A DNA stretch of 64,000 nucleotides, taken from the NCBI GenBank assembly GCA_017959005.1, contig JAGDBO010000017.1:1-64000 (forward strand), written 5' to 3'. The notes beneath the pieces were generated by a model. The model worked only from the letters and a program-made list of their open reading frames with translations. It searched no databases and had not been told where the DNA came from. This DNA comes from Bacteroidales bacterium. Lineage in GTDB: Bacteria > Bacteroidota > Bacteroidia > Bacteroidales > UBA932. Both the position numbers and the translations under genes were made by a program. How positions within the stretch are numbered: position 1 is the stretch's first letter; each line of letters starts with the position of its first letter. This document shows positions 24,009 through 33,340 of the stretch, one piece after another.

Positions 24009-26027
24009 ATGAGAAAACTATTTATCACAGTTGTTGCTGCTATGGCCGTAATCTCCTGTACTTCAAAGAATCCCCTACTCACAGAGTGGGACACCCCTTA
24101 TGGTATTCCTCCCTTTGAGCAGATAAAACCTTCTGATTACATCCCTGCCGTTAAGGAGGGAATCAAGCAGCATAAAGCTGAACTTGAGGCCATTATCAAC
24201 AACCCTGAGGCTCCTGATTTTAAGAACACTATAGAGGCTGCGGCTCTCTCCGGACAACTTCTGGAGAGAGTTACCGCCGTTCTCTTCAACCTTGCGGAGA
24301 CAGAGGGAGACAGCACCTTCAACGCAATCAGAGAAGAGGCTGCAAAGCTTGTAACCGCCTTCTCTGACGAGGTTTATATGAACAAGAAGTTCTTTGAAAG
24401 AGTTAAGGCCGTCTATGATGCTCCGCAGATTCATCTCAACCGTGAGCAGCAGATGGTTCTTAAAAAGTACTATGAGAACTTTACACGTAACGGTGTCAAC
24501 CTCACAGAAGAGGCTCAGGCAAAGCTCAAGGAGATAAACCTGCAACTTACTGAGGCTCAGCAGAAATTTGGAAACAACCTCCTGGCTGAGAGCAACCGCT
24601 TTAAGGAGAAGTTCGGTATTCCGGTTTCATCATACGAAGATGAGATGACAAAATGCAGTGACCGTGAAAGAAGAAAGGAGATGTTCCTTGCCTACTCAAA
24701 CCGTGCAAACAACAATGACGAGTTTGACAACAAGGCTCTCTGCCTTACCATCCTCAAACTCAAGGCAAAGAAGGCTAAACTTTTGGGCTTTGAGAACTAT
24801 GCGGCATATCAGCTGGACAACAAGATGGCCAAAGATCCTAAGATTGTAGATGAGTTCTTAGATAAGGTGATTGCTCCTGCAGTCTCCAGAGCCAAGGAGG
24901 AGGTCTATGATATGCAGAAGGTTATGAACCAGGATATTAAGGAGGGTAAACTTCCAAAAGGAAGCAAGATTGAACCTTGGGACTGGTTCTACTATGCTGA
25001 GAGAGTCCGCAAGCAGAAGTATGATCTGGATGAGAACCTCACCCGCCCATACTTCAAGATGGAGAACGTAAGGGAGGGTATCTTTAAGACTGCCAACAAG
25101 ATATACGGCATCATCATTGAACCGATCAGCAACGTTCCTCTTTACAACCCTGAGGTTGAAGTCTTTAAAGTAATGGATGCAGACTCATCTCTGCTTGGCA
25201 TCTTTATGACGGACTACTTCCCAAGAAGCACCAAGAGAGGCGGTGCCTGGATGACCAACTTCAGAGAGCAGTATGTAGACAAGGATGGCAACGACATAAG
25301 ACCTATCATCATTAACGTAGGCAACATGACTCCTGCAACAGACTCTCTCCCTGCGCTTTTCACCATAGACCAGGTGGAGACCGTATTCCACGAGTTCGGC
25401 CATGCACTCCACGGACTTCTCACCAAGTGCCACTACCCTATTGTCAGCGGAACCAACGTTGCAAGAGACTTTGTTGAGACCTTCTCACAGTTCAATGAGA
25501 ACTGGGCATTCCAGCCGGAGATTCTGGCTCTATATGCGAAGCACTACAAGACAGGCGAGATCATTCCGGATTCTCTTGTTGCCAAGATTAACAACTCCTC
25601 CAAGTTCAACCAGGGTTTTGCAACCACAGAACTTGCAGCCGCCTCTATACTTGATATGAAGTGGCACGAGCTTGATGAGGATCAGTTGGACGGCATTGAT
25701 ATCAAGGCCTTTGAAGATAAGGTATGCAAGGATATGGGACTCATAGACGAGATCATTCCAAGATACCGCACAACCTACTTCAACCACATCTTCAACTCCG
25801 GTTACAGTGCCGGTTACTACAGCTATCTCTGGAGTGAGGTGTTGGAAAAAGACGCCTTTGATTACTTCAAAAAGCACGGCATCTACAACAGAGAGGTTGC
25901 AGACAAATTCCGCAAGACTCTCCTGGAAAAGGGTGGCAGTGAGGAACCTATGGTACTCTTTGAGATGTTTACCGGTGCCCAGCCAAACCCGGACGCCATG
26001 CTAAAAGCACGTGGTTTAATTAAATAG
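24009..26027 (+). CDS. dcp: M3-family peptidyl-dipeptidase (Dcp-like), lipoprotein
   Basis: 672 aa with lipobox VISC near residue 17, so it is probably tethered in the periplasm. The zinc site HEFGH is at 461-465 within VFHEFGHALHGLL, with the third ligand Glu expected in DFVETFSQFNE. The length fits the Dcp/oligopeptidase A family, which removes C-terminal dipeptides from short peptides. It follows the DUF5689 gene by 14 nt and may be read with that operon, although its role is amino-acid scavenging. It ends with TAG, and that codon forms part of the downstream hairpin. Confidence 0.93.
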   Translation: MRKLFITVVAAMAVISCTSKNPLLTEWDTPYGIPPFEQIKPSDYIPAVKEGIKQHKAELEAIINNPEAPDFKNTIEAAALSGQLLERVTAVLFNLAETEGDSTFNAIREEAAKLVTAFSDEVYMNKKFFERVKAVYDAPQIHLNREQQMVLKKYYENFTRNGVNLTEEAQAKLKEINLQLTEAQQKFGNNLLAESNRFKEKFGIPVSSYEDEMTKCSDRERRKEMFLAYSNRANNNDEFDNKALCLTILKLKAKKAKLLGFENYAAYQLDNKMAKDPKIVDEFLDKVIAPAVSRAKEEVYDMQKVMNQDIKEGKLPKGSKIEPWDWFYYAERVRKQKYDLDENLTRPYFKMENVREGIFKTANKIYGIIIEPISNVPLYNPEVEVFKVMDADSSLLGIFMTDYFPRSTKRGGAWMTNFREQYVDKDGNDIRPIIINVGNMTPATDSLPALFTIDQVETVFHEFGHALHGLLTKCHYPIVSGTNVARDFVETFSQFNENWAFQPEILALYAKHYKTGEIIPDSLVAKINNSSKFNQGFATTELAAASILDMKWHELDEDQLDGIDIKAFEDKVCKDMGLIDEIIPRYRTTYFNHIFNSGYSAGYYSYLWSEVLEKDAFDYFKKHGIYNREVADKFRKTLLEKGGSEEPMVLFEMFTGAQPNPDAMLKARGLIK

Positions 26028-26045
26028 GCATTTGCCTACTTTTTA
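26025..26045. terminator. small hairpin between convergent genes, containing both stop codons
   Basis: TAGGCA (26025-26030) and TGCCTA (26033-26038) form a short stem followed by CTTTTT on the plus strand. The first TAG is the stop of the M3 peptidase; the last three bases are the TAG stop of the convergent GH3 gene. Only 8 bp separate the two coding regions. It may act as a compact terminator, but the stem is short. Confidence 0.45.
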
Positions 26046-27313
26046 TTTCCCTGGTTATCAAGGATGAGGGTGCGGTCCTGGCCGAGCGGGGTGATTTCAG
26101 GCTTGGAGGATTTGGCCATGGCCTTCTGCATCTTGCGGATGAGGCGGTTGTCTCTTCTTGTTGCCCTTGCAATCTTTTTGTCAAGGTCTTTAACAATTGG
26201 GCTGTAGCCCTTATCAAAAAAGCCGGCATTTGCCTTAACGGTTAGCACTTTACGTACCTTTGCATCCAACTCCTCCATGGAGTAGATTCCTCTGGAAACG
26301 GAATCTGCAATGGCCTCTATTGCCTTCATTGGCTCATCCGGCATAAGAATCATATCTGAACCGGCCTTGTAAACGGCTGTGTTGATGTCTATTGGATCCT
26401 TGCCCTTGGCAAGACCGTCCATAGTGACCGCATCTGTCATAATCACCCCCTTAAAGCCCTGCTTGCCTCTTAAGAGTCCCTTTACACAGTTCTCGGAGAT
26501 AGACATAGGAGTACCGGTGGAATCTATTACAGGATAGGAGAAATGGCCAACCATAACCATCGCCAGATTGTTGGCGAACATCTTGTCATAAGGATAGAGA
26601 TCCTGGCTGTAAAGTTGCTCCACTGTGTGATTTATGATAGGTTTTTCATAATGGGAATCTACGTAAGTATCTCCGTGGCCTGGGTAGTGTTTGCCGCAGG
26701 CGTAGATGCCGTTATCCTGCATTCCCTTCATATAAGCGGTTGAAAGGTTGGCAACAACCTCAGGATCTCCGCAGAAGGAACGCTGGCCGTCCGCCTTGTT
26801 GTAAGGGTCCGGGCAGACATCTGCAACAGGAGCCAGGTTAACGTATATATTCAAGTCTTTCAACTCTTTAGCAACGTTCTTTCCCATCTTGTAAAGGAAC
26901 TTTTCCGGGTTGTCTTCAATTCTGGCAAGCAGAGCCTGACGCGGATAAGCGGGATACTCCGCAAAACGCATGTTGGCACCCCACTCGGCATCCGTCATCT
27001 CCAAAAGAGGAATCTCACTTATAGACTGCAGATGATTCACTCTCTCTATGAACTGGGCAATAGGACCTCTCATAATGATTATGCTGCCAACACCGTACTC
27101 TCTGACCAAAGAGTCCTGGAAGGCCTTTGTCTTCTCAGACGGGTTGCGGCTGATGGTGATGATAAAGAGTTGTGCAACTTTCTGTTTAACAGAGAGTTTA
27201 CCCATTAGTTCATCTACCTGTTTCTGATGTCTGATATCCGCTTTGCTCTGGGAAAAGAGTGCTATTGGAGATAATACCATAATGATTAGAAGTGATATGA
27301 TTTTGCTCTTCAT
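26036..27313 (-). CDS. GH3 NagZ-like beta-N-acetylhexosaminidase (copy 1)
   Basis: 425 aa with a signal peptide (to ALFSQ). The NagZ signature KHYPGHGDTYVDSH (208-221) holds the catalytic Asp-His dyad, and IMTDAVTMDGL supplies the nucleophile Asp. The usual QEGG region reads TDAEWGANMRF, a Bacteroidota variant. NagZ removes terminal GlcNAc from muropeptides or glycoproteins; export suggests a periplasmic or surface substrate. The next paralogue lies 18 bp upstream in the same direction. The coding sequence ends with TAG. Confidence 0.9.
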   Translation of the reverse strand: MKSKIISLLIIMVLSPIALFSQSKADIRHQKQVDELMGKLSVKQKVAQLFIITISRNPSEKTKAFQDSLVREYGVGSIIIMRGPIAQFIERVNHLQSISEIPLLEMTDAEWGANMRFAEYPAYPRQALLARIEDNPEKFLYKMGKNVAKELKDLNIYVNLAPVADVCPDPYNKADGQRSFCGDPEVVANLSTAYMKGMQDNGIYACGKHYPGHGDTYVDSHYEKPIINHTVEQLYSQDLYPYDKMFANNLAMVMVGHFSYPVIDSTGTPMSISENCVKGLLRGKQGFKGVIMTDAVTMDGLAKGKDPIDINTAVYKAGSDMILMPDEPMKAIEAIADSVSRGIYSMEELDAKVRKVLTVKANAGFFDKGYSPIVKDLDKKIARATRRDNRLIRKMQKAMAKSSKPEITPLGQDRTLILDNQGNKK

Positions 27314-27331
27314 ATTGAGTGTATTTATTCA

Positions 27332-28612
27332 TTAAAAGTTTATACCTGCCTGAGCCCCTGCAAAATATGGACGCTCCACAAGGTTGATTCTCTCCGCCTT
27401 ATCCTTTGCCTTTTTCATCTGCTTAATGAGGCGGTTGTCTCTTTTAAAGGCCCGCTTTACCTTGCGCTCAATATCTGTTACCACAGGGTTGTAATCCTTA
27501 TCTAAAAGGCCCGCTTTTGCCTTGAGGGTGAGCACTCTTCTCACCTTGGCATTCAACTCATCCAGTGAGAAAACTCCCCTTTGAACGGAGTCTGCAATAG
27601 CCTCAATGGAGCCCATTATCTCTATAGGCATAAGCAGAATGTCCGAGCCCGCTTTGTAAGCCTCTACCGTCACCTCAACCGGATCTCTCCCCTCTGATAT
27701 TCCCTTCATCACGATGGCGTCCGTTATAACAATCCCCTTGTAGTTCTGCTCTCCCCTCAGAAGGTTCTCAATGCAAGGCTTTGAGAGAGACATCGGGAGA
27801 AGAGAAGGGTCTATCTCCGGGCTCGCTATGTGCCCCACCATAACCATCTCAAGCCCCTCATTTATAAGCCTTTTGTAAGGGTAGAGATCTACGCTGTCCA
27901 GCACCGCTTTGGAGTGGTGGATGGTAGGCATCTCATCGTGAGTATCTATGTAAGTATCCCCTATTCCGGGGTAGTGTTTGCCGCAGCCGAATGTCCCCTC
28001 CTCCTTCATACCTCTGAGGTAGGCGGAGGCCAAAGTTGCAACCCACTTAGGATTACTGCCAAAAGAACGGGGAGCAATGGCTGTCTTCTGCTTGTTTTGC
28101 CTTACGATATCGTTATCCGGACTTACATCCACAACCGGAGCAAAGTTCACTGCAATGCCCAGATCCTTAAGCTCTTTGCCAATGTTGCGGCCCATCTTGT
28201 AAACAAACTTCTCCGCATTGGGAAGCTTGGAGAGCTGCTCCTGTTTGGGATAACGTAAGTACTCCTCAAAACGCATAGCCGCACCCCACTCCGCATCTAT
28301 GGTAACAAGCAAAGGAACCTTGGATTTGCTCTGAAGAGCGTTAATCCTTCCAACAATATCATAGACGGAGCCGTCCATAACAATTATGCCTCCCGCCCCA
28401 TATTCAGTTACAAGAGAGTCTTCAAAAGAGGTACGTTTTTCATCCGGCTTCGGATAGGTATCAAAAATGAAGAGCTGCGCAACCTTCTCTCTCATAGAGA
28501 GTTGGTTCATCAACTGCTCTATCCTCTCCTCTCTTTCCTTCTCCTTTTTACTCTGGGCAAAAGCGGAAAAAGAGAGAAGCAGCAGTAAGGCTATGAGTGT
28601 TATCTTTTTCAT
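27332..28612 (-). CDS. GH3 NagZ-like glycosidase (copy 2, altered signature)
   Basis: 426 aa, signal peptide to AFAQ. It is a full-length paralogue of copy 1. The dyad motif is KHYPGIGDTYIDTH (212-225): the His of PGHG is replaced by Ile and DSH by DTH, while the catalytic His225, Asp223 and the nucleophile (VITDAIVMKG, Asp298) remain. It may therefore be active with changed specificity. It starts 2 nt after the stop of the metallophosphatase gene, so transcription probably runs from that gene through both glycosidases. Confidence 0.88.
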   Translation of the reverse strand: MKKITLIALLLLLSFSAFAQSKKEKEREERIEQLMNQLSMREKVAQLFIFDTYPKPDEKRTSFEDSLVTEYGAGGIIVMDGSVYDIVGRINALQSKSKVPLLVTIDAEWGAAMRFEEYLRYPKQEQLSKLPNAEKFVYKMGRNIGKELKDLGIAVNFAPVVDVSPDNDIVRQNKQKTAIAPRSFGSNPKWVATLASAYLRGMKEEGTFGCGKHYPGIGDTYIDTHDEMPTIHHSKAVLDSVDLYPYKRLINEGLEMVMVGHIASPEIDPSLLPMSLSKPCIENLLRGEQNYKGIVITDAIVMKGISEGRDPVEVTVEAYKAGSDILLMPIEIMGSIEAIADSVQRGVFSLDELNAKVRRVLTLKAKAGLLDKDYNPVVTDIERKVKRAFKRDNRLIKQMKKAKDKAERINLVERPYFAGAQAGINF

Positions 28613-28614
28613 TG

Positions 28615-30648
28615 TCAGTAGGAAAGAAGGGTAATGACTCCGTCCATTGTGCTTACAAGAAGCTGATGTTCACCCACAGGGAGAATATAGTTTACCAGAG
28701 CCTTTGATACCTCATGCTGCCACTCAACCACTCCGTCAGATACTCTGAGAGCAAAGATGCAGCCGCGGCTGGTAGCAATGAATACCAGTCCTTTACCGTC
28801 CTTACCGCCTGTAGGTGTGGCAATTATAGGGGTTGGGCCTATCTCGTAGCCATACTCGGTTATGGTCTGCCAGGTCTTAACCTCCTGAGCGTTGAGCTGT
28901 GCTCCGCCGTCTGCCTTGCTCAGAATCTTATCCAACGAGTATGCTCTTACGGTATCCTTCATATTCTTTATGTAGTACTCTTCTCCGTTTGGTGAGAGAC
29001 CTATTGCCTCCCTTCCGCCGTAAACCTTTGCAATCTGCTTGCCTGTTTTGGCATCCAACACATAGCTGCATCTATCCGGGATAGAGATCATTATGTAGCC
29101 CTTGGATTTAACGGGCCATACCTGAGCCGGGGAGTAGTTGCGCACCTTAACTTTAGTCATCCACTCCCACTGGAGTTTGCCGTCTTTTGGATTGAAGGAG
29201 TAAAGAGTGTTGCCCCAGTCTCCAATAACCACCTGCTGCTTATCTACATACGGACGGCTTACAACAAAGCTCTTGATTTTGTCATAACTCCATTTGAGCT
29301 TACCCGTCTTAAGATCCAAAGCAAGGAAGATGTTGTCTGAAGTACCAATGTAAACCACTCCGTTATAGATGTTTGCAGTACCCAATACTGATTTGTTGCA
29401 GGTGTATTTCCATCTTAAAGAACCATCTTTAGGGTTAAGGCAGTAGATGTTGTTGTCTGAGCTTCCTATGATTGCGTAATCTCCGCTAACTGCAGGAGTT
29501 GAGAAGGTTTTGCCCTCTGTCTTAAAACTCCAGAGTTTATTTCCGGTGGTGGCTTCCAGTCCGTAAATCATCCCCGCCTCATCTGCAAAAATCACAATAT
29601 CACCCTTTTGCACAGCGTTGGCTACAGACGGTATAGCGTTCACGCCCTCCTTAGGTATAACCATCTTTCCCCTTCTCCAGATGGCTGCACCGGAGCCCAC
29701 ATCTGCATTGTTTTCATATCTCCACACCTCTTTAACCTGAGGGAAACGGACGTTGTAGTCATTGACCATCTGAGGGTACTCCACGTTGTCCGGATAGGCG
29801 GCGCCCTGGCTCATACGTACTGTGTACCAGATCTTTCCAGGTTCCTTCTTTCCTACAATCTTATCCTGGAAAGTGATTACTGAGCCCTTGATTGTAGCAA
29901 TCACATAACCTATATCTCCCTTAGATGTTGCCAGGGTGGAACGGACAATCACACCCGGAACTCCGTCATAGACCATTGCGCGGTCCTGATGCCAGTGGCC
30001 GGAAAAGACAAGTTGTATGTTCTTACTCTTTATGGTGTTTAGAACGTCATCATATTTTATAAGAGAAGAGTCTAACGGATAGTGAGTTACAAAGAAGAAA
30101 GGCTTATCTTCCGGAAGGCTTTTCACCTCCTCCTTGAGCCAGAGCATGCTCTCCCTTGGAACCAGTGCAGGAGCCATCCTTATGTTTGGACCGCACGGAA
30201 CTCCCAGGAACTTGAAGTTGCCCGCCTCAAACTCAAACCTCTCATATCCGAATATCTTTGTAAATGAGTTGGTTCCGCTCTCACTCCAGGTGGCGTCATG
30301 GTTTCCAGGAATTATAAACCAAGGAACTCTGAGAGCGTCAAATATCCTCTTTGCACAGGCAATCTCATCATCAGAACCAAAGTTTGCTATATCTCCGGTT
30401 ATCATAACAAACTGAATCTCAGGGTTCTTATTTATATCCTCCACGCAGGCCTCAGTCCCCTTTACGCTTGCGCTTCCAAGAGAAATGTGTACGTCACTCA
30501 GGACCGCAAACTTAAGTGAGCCGTCCGCCTTCTGAGGAATATAGGTTCCGCTGAAAGTTCCGTTTTCTACCTTCTGTGCATAAACAGAGATGGCAGATGC
30601 CATAAAGACAACTGCCACCAGTAACACGCTAAATCTTACTCTTTTCAT
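28615..30648 (-). CDS. secreted metallophosphatase fused to PQQ-type beta-propeller
   Basis: 677 aa with a signal peptide (to SVYAQ). The N-terminal half is a calcineurin-like metallophosphatase with all metal motifs: DVHIS, GDIANFG, GNHDAT, THYPLDS and GHWHQD. From about residue 330 a beta-propeller of PQQ/Trp-docking repeats follows, with units such as IYGLEATTGNKLWSFK, IYCLNPKDGSLRWKY and FLALDLKTGKLKWSY. The combination suggests a surface or periplasmic phosphoesterase with a binding propeller. Substrate unknown; the propeller may simply be a binding scaffold. It precedes the two NagZ-like genes in one probable operon. Confidence 0.9.
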   Translation of the reverse strand: MKRVRFSVLLVAVVFMASAISVYAQKVENGTFSGTYIPQKADGSLKFAVLSDVHISLGSASVKGTEACVEDINKNPEIQFVMITGDIANFGSDDEIACAKRIFDALRVPWFIIPGNHDATWSESGTNSFTKIFGYERFEFEAGNFKFLGVPCGPNIRMAPALVPRESMLWLKEEVKSLPEDKPFFFVTHYPLDSSLIKYDDVLNTIKSKNIQLVFSGHWHQDRAMVYDGVPGVIVRSTLATSKGDIGYVIATIKGSVITFQDKIVGKKEPGKIWYTVRMSQGAAYPDNVEYPQMVNDYNVRFPQVKEVWRYENNADVGSGAAIWRRGKMVIPKEGVNAIPSVANAVQKGDIVIFADEAGMIYGLEATTGNKLWSFKTEGKTFSTPAVSGDYAIIGSSDNNIYCLNPKDGSLRWKYTCNKSVLGTANIYNGVVYIGTSDNIFLALDLKTGKLKWSYDKIKSFVVSRPYVDKQQVVIGDWGNTLYSFNPKDGKLQWEWMTKVKVRNYSPAQVWPVKSKGYIMISIPDRCSYVLDAKTGKQIAKVYGGREAIGLSPNGEEYYIKNMKDTVRAYSLDKILSKADGGAQLNAQEVKTWQTITEYGYEIGPTPIIATPTGGKDGKGLVFIATSRGCIFALRVSDGVVEWQHEVSKALVNYILPVGEHQLLVSTMDGVITLLSY

Positions 30649-30664
30649 TCTATCTATTTAAGTA

Positions 30665-31429
30665 TCAGATTATTTCTACATCATTAGCCTTTATCCAACC
30701 TTGCCTTCCGTCCTCAATTTCTATCTTGTACCACTCACCCACATTCTCCAGCACCTTAACTTTTGTCCCCTCATGCAGGATGAAGATAGAGTTACCACCG
30801 GTTTGCGGAGCACTCTTTACACTTCCCAGACTCTCAGTCACAACCGCAGATGAACTCTCCCTTGCATTGGATGCCAGAGCCAGAGAGAAGAGGAAACTTA
30901 CCGCGGTTACAAAGAAGCAGACCAGAGAGAGTATGAAGAAGAGTTTTCTGATACGGCTTCTCCTGGAGAAGAGGTATAGCAGCATCAGCATAAGTGCCAG
31001 AGCCAGAAGAACTAATGAAAGCACGGCCCAGCCGTCTGAAGAGATGGCGGAGCGTATGTTTTTAATCCAGGTCAAAAGCACAAACTCAGGAACCGCATCT
31101 ATCTTGTCCAGGGTCTTAAGGCGTGCCAGTTGAAGGTTGTTCTGTGCATCCTTGTTAGACGGGTCCAACTTCAAAGCCCTCTCATAATAGAGAACCGCCT
31201 TACCTATCTTATTGGCTCTGTAATAAGTATTTCCAAGGTTGTAGAACAACTCGGGAGAGACCTGTCCGCTCTTCTCTATTGAGAGATAAGCCTCTGCCGC
31301 CTCATCATATCTCCCCTCAGAATAAGCAGCCACAGCGCTGTTCCACTCAGCACTTTGCGCAAAGGCGGAGAGGGAAACAAGCAGAACCAAAAGCGTATAT
31401 AGAGTCTTTTTCATCGCGATAGTTTTCAT
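30665..31429 (-). CDS. batE: BatE: TPR plus SH3 membrane protein
   Basis: 254 aa: signal peptide, TPR repeats (about 35-105; LFYNLGNTYYRANKIGKAVLYYERAL), two transmembrane helices (about 135-155 and 165-190) and a bacterial SH3 domain at the end (TKVKVLENVGEWYKIEIEDG). Its ATG overlaps the batD stop (TAATG), indicating coupled translation; a second ATG 15 bases on (31414) is possible. In Bacteroidota the Bat proteins form an envelope complex linked to aerotolerance; the detailed role of BatE is unclear. Confidence 0.87.
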   Translation of the reverse strand: MKTIAMKKTLYTLLVLLVSLSAFAQSAEWNSAVAAYSEGRYDEAAEAYLSIEKSGQVSPELFYNLGNTYYRANKIGKAVLYYERALKLDPSNKDAQNNLQLARLKTLDKIDAVPEFVLLTWIKNIRSAISSDGWAVLSLVLLALALMLMLLYLFSRRSRIRKLFFILSLVCFFVTAVSFLFSLALASNARESSSAVVTESLGSVKSAPQTGGNSIFILHEGTKVKVLENVGEWYKIEIEDGRQGWIKANDVEII

Positions 31430-33324
31430 TACAGTTTGTTTTCCAAATCGGAGATAAGAGCTACAGCCTTTTTGTACTGTGCATCCATTGCACCAGCCGC
31501 TCCCTCAGGGGAATAGCGCACCATCTCGCAGTCATCCAGCAGTGAGATGAGCAAGGCTACCTGCTCCGTTGGAACGTTCCTTCCAATCAGCGTCTCCTCA
31601 ATTACATCTCTCTGGAGTTCTGACCTTTGAATGGAGAGTTTGTCTGAAGTGTAACCCAGCAGAGCCTTGTGGAGTTCCTCATAGAACTCCTGTACCTTGT
31701 TCTGAGTTAGATAATTCTGAGCCTTCTTCAGACGTGTGCGGGCCACCTTGTTGGCCTTGCGGTTACGGGTACGCATCACATCCTTTGCCAGAGCAATGCG
31801 GCTGTTTGCAAGTTTCTTAATTCCAAAGAAGCCTGCAACGAGCAGTGCTGCAATAAGATAGAACGGCCAGTTAAGAACGGTGAAACGTCCTGCCTTCTTG
31901 AATGAAGGCATAGCCGTCTTTATATATCTGATATCCTCTCCCAGGTTGCCCACGCTCTTCTGAGCGGCCGGAATGAAGGTTGCTCCGTTAGGGTTTGCAC
32001 TGCCCTTGGCAACCTTAACCTCAATAGGTTCCGTATGGAGAGTGACATATCTTCTCTGATTCAGATCAAAGTATGAGTACTCAATAGAAGGAATTGTATA
32101 GGTGCCGTCCGCTCTTGGAATGAACGGGTACTCGTAAACCTTCTTGCCAACCGCACCCTCTGCAGTGTTGTTGAAGTTGTTGGTACTCTTGGCATCATAC
32201 TTTTCAAAGTCCTGAGGGAGTTCAACCTTTGGAGCCTCAATCAGATTCAAGTTGCCTGAACCTGAGAGTTCTACAATGAGAGAGGCCGCCTCGTTAGACT
32301 TAAGGCTGTCCTTGGTAAGACGGGCTGTCATTGAGAGTTTTCCAACTCCGCCGCCAAAACTTTCAGGTGCTCCGCCCGGGAGTTCACTCACGTGAATCAC
32401 ATGCTTTCCGGTGCTGAGTTTCTTCTTTACAACATCGTAAGTATCATTGTCAAAGAAGTCATCAAAGATGCTGCGGCTGCGAGCCCTCTTGGTAACAACC
32501 TGCACCTGGCAGACCATCTCGCAAGGATCCACGGTAAGGGCTCCGCTCTTCTGAGGCATTATCATATAACGTCTTATGAGAGCGCTGCTGTAAATCTGAT
32601 TTCCAACCTTTTCACGGGAGAAGTTTATATTCTGAGGCACCTCTATCTCCTGGCTCCAGAAACCGTTAAAAACAGGCATTTTTACATCCTCCAGCCCCAC
32701 AATGTTGGAGCGGGTATAGAGTTTCAGAGTTGCAATAATAGGCTCCCCCTTAACAACCTTTGTTTTGTTGAAGGAGAGTCTTAAGAAGAGGTCCGCCTTG
32801 CCGTAGGTTATTCCCGGGTCATCGTCATCCACAGAGGCAAAAGGATCCTGGTTACCGTTCTGGTTACTACCGCTTTGCTGACCTCCGCCGTTCTGACTTG
32901 CGGAACTCTGCGCACTGCCCTGAGAAGAGGAACCCTTTACAATATCTATTGTTACGGAGCGTGTGGAGTAAGTATTGCCTCCAATAGTTGCAGTTGCCGG
33001 AGAGATGTTTATCTGACCCTGCTCCGCAGCCTCCAGCACGTAAGTGTAGGTAACCGTGTAAGAATCTGTCCTCTTGCCGTTTACCCAGGAGGTATAGCTG
33101 GATGTGGAAGTGGAAGGACCCGCAATCACATCCGCTCCCGTAATGGTTGGACGGACAAAATTGGTAACGTCTCCGTTAGAGACAAACTTAACCAGGAACC
33201 TCTCCCCGCTTCCCACAATATTTGGAGCATCTACCGTAAAGGTGTTCTGCCCCATTGCCGCGGAGAGCGATACTACGAGCGTAAAAAACAATAACAGTAT
33301 TGAATAACCTCTTTTCATACCCAT
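31429..33324 (-). CDS. batD: BatD: large periplasmic/membrane protein of the aerotolerance operon
   Basis: 631 aa with a signal peptide (to AAMGQ), several immunoglobulin-like beta domains (for example RFLVKFVSNGDVTNF and LIVELSGSGNLNLIEAPKVELP) and one C-terminal transmembrane helix (VLNWPFYLIAALLVAGFFGI) before a cytoplasmic helical tail. This is the BatD/oxygen-tolerance layout and length. A Ser/Gln/Gly-rich low-complexity stretch lies near residues 133-160. Two in-frame ATGs occur at 33324 and 33318. It lies between batBC and batE. Confidence 0.87.
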   Translation of the reverse strand: MGMKRGYSILLLFFTLVVSLSAAMGQNTFTVDAPNIVGSGERFLVKFVSNGDVTNFVRPTITGADVIAGPSTSTSSYTSWVNGKRTDSYTVTYTYVLEAAEQGQINISPATATIGGNTYSTRSVTIDIVKGSSSQGSAQSSASQNGGGQQSGSNQNGNQDPFASVDDDDPGITYGKADLFLRLSFNKTKVVKGEPIIATLKLYTRSNIVGLEDVKMPVFNGFWSQEIEVPQNINFSREKVGNQIYSSALIRRYMIMPQKSGALTVDPCEMVCQVQVVTKRARSRSIFDDFFDNDTYDVVKKKLSTGKHVIHVSELPGGAPESFGGGVGKLSMTARLTKDSLKSNEAASLIVELSGSGNLNLIEAPKVELPQDFEKYDAKSTNNFNNTAEGAVGKKVYEYPFIPRADGTYTIPSIEYSYFDLNQRRYVTLHTEPIEVKVAKGSANPNGATFIPAAQKSVGNLGEDIRYIKTAMPSFKKAGRFTVLNWPFYLIAALLVAGFFGIKKLANSRIALAKDVMRTRNRKANKVARTRLKKAQNYLTQNKVQEFYEELHKALLGYTSDKLSIQRSELQRDVIEETLIGRNVPTEQVALLISLLDDCEMVRYSPEGAAGAMDAQYKKAVALISDLENKL

Positions 33325-33340
33325 CTTGCTGAATGCAAAT

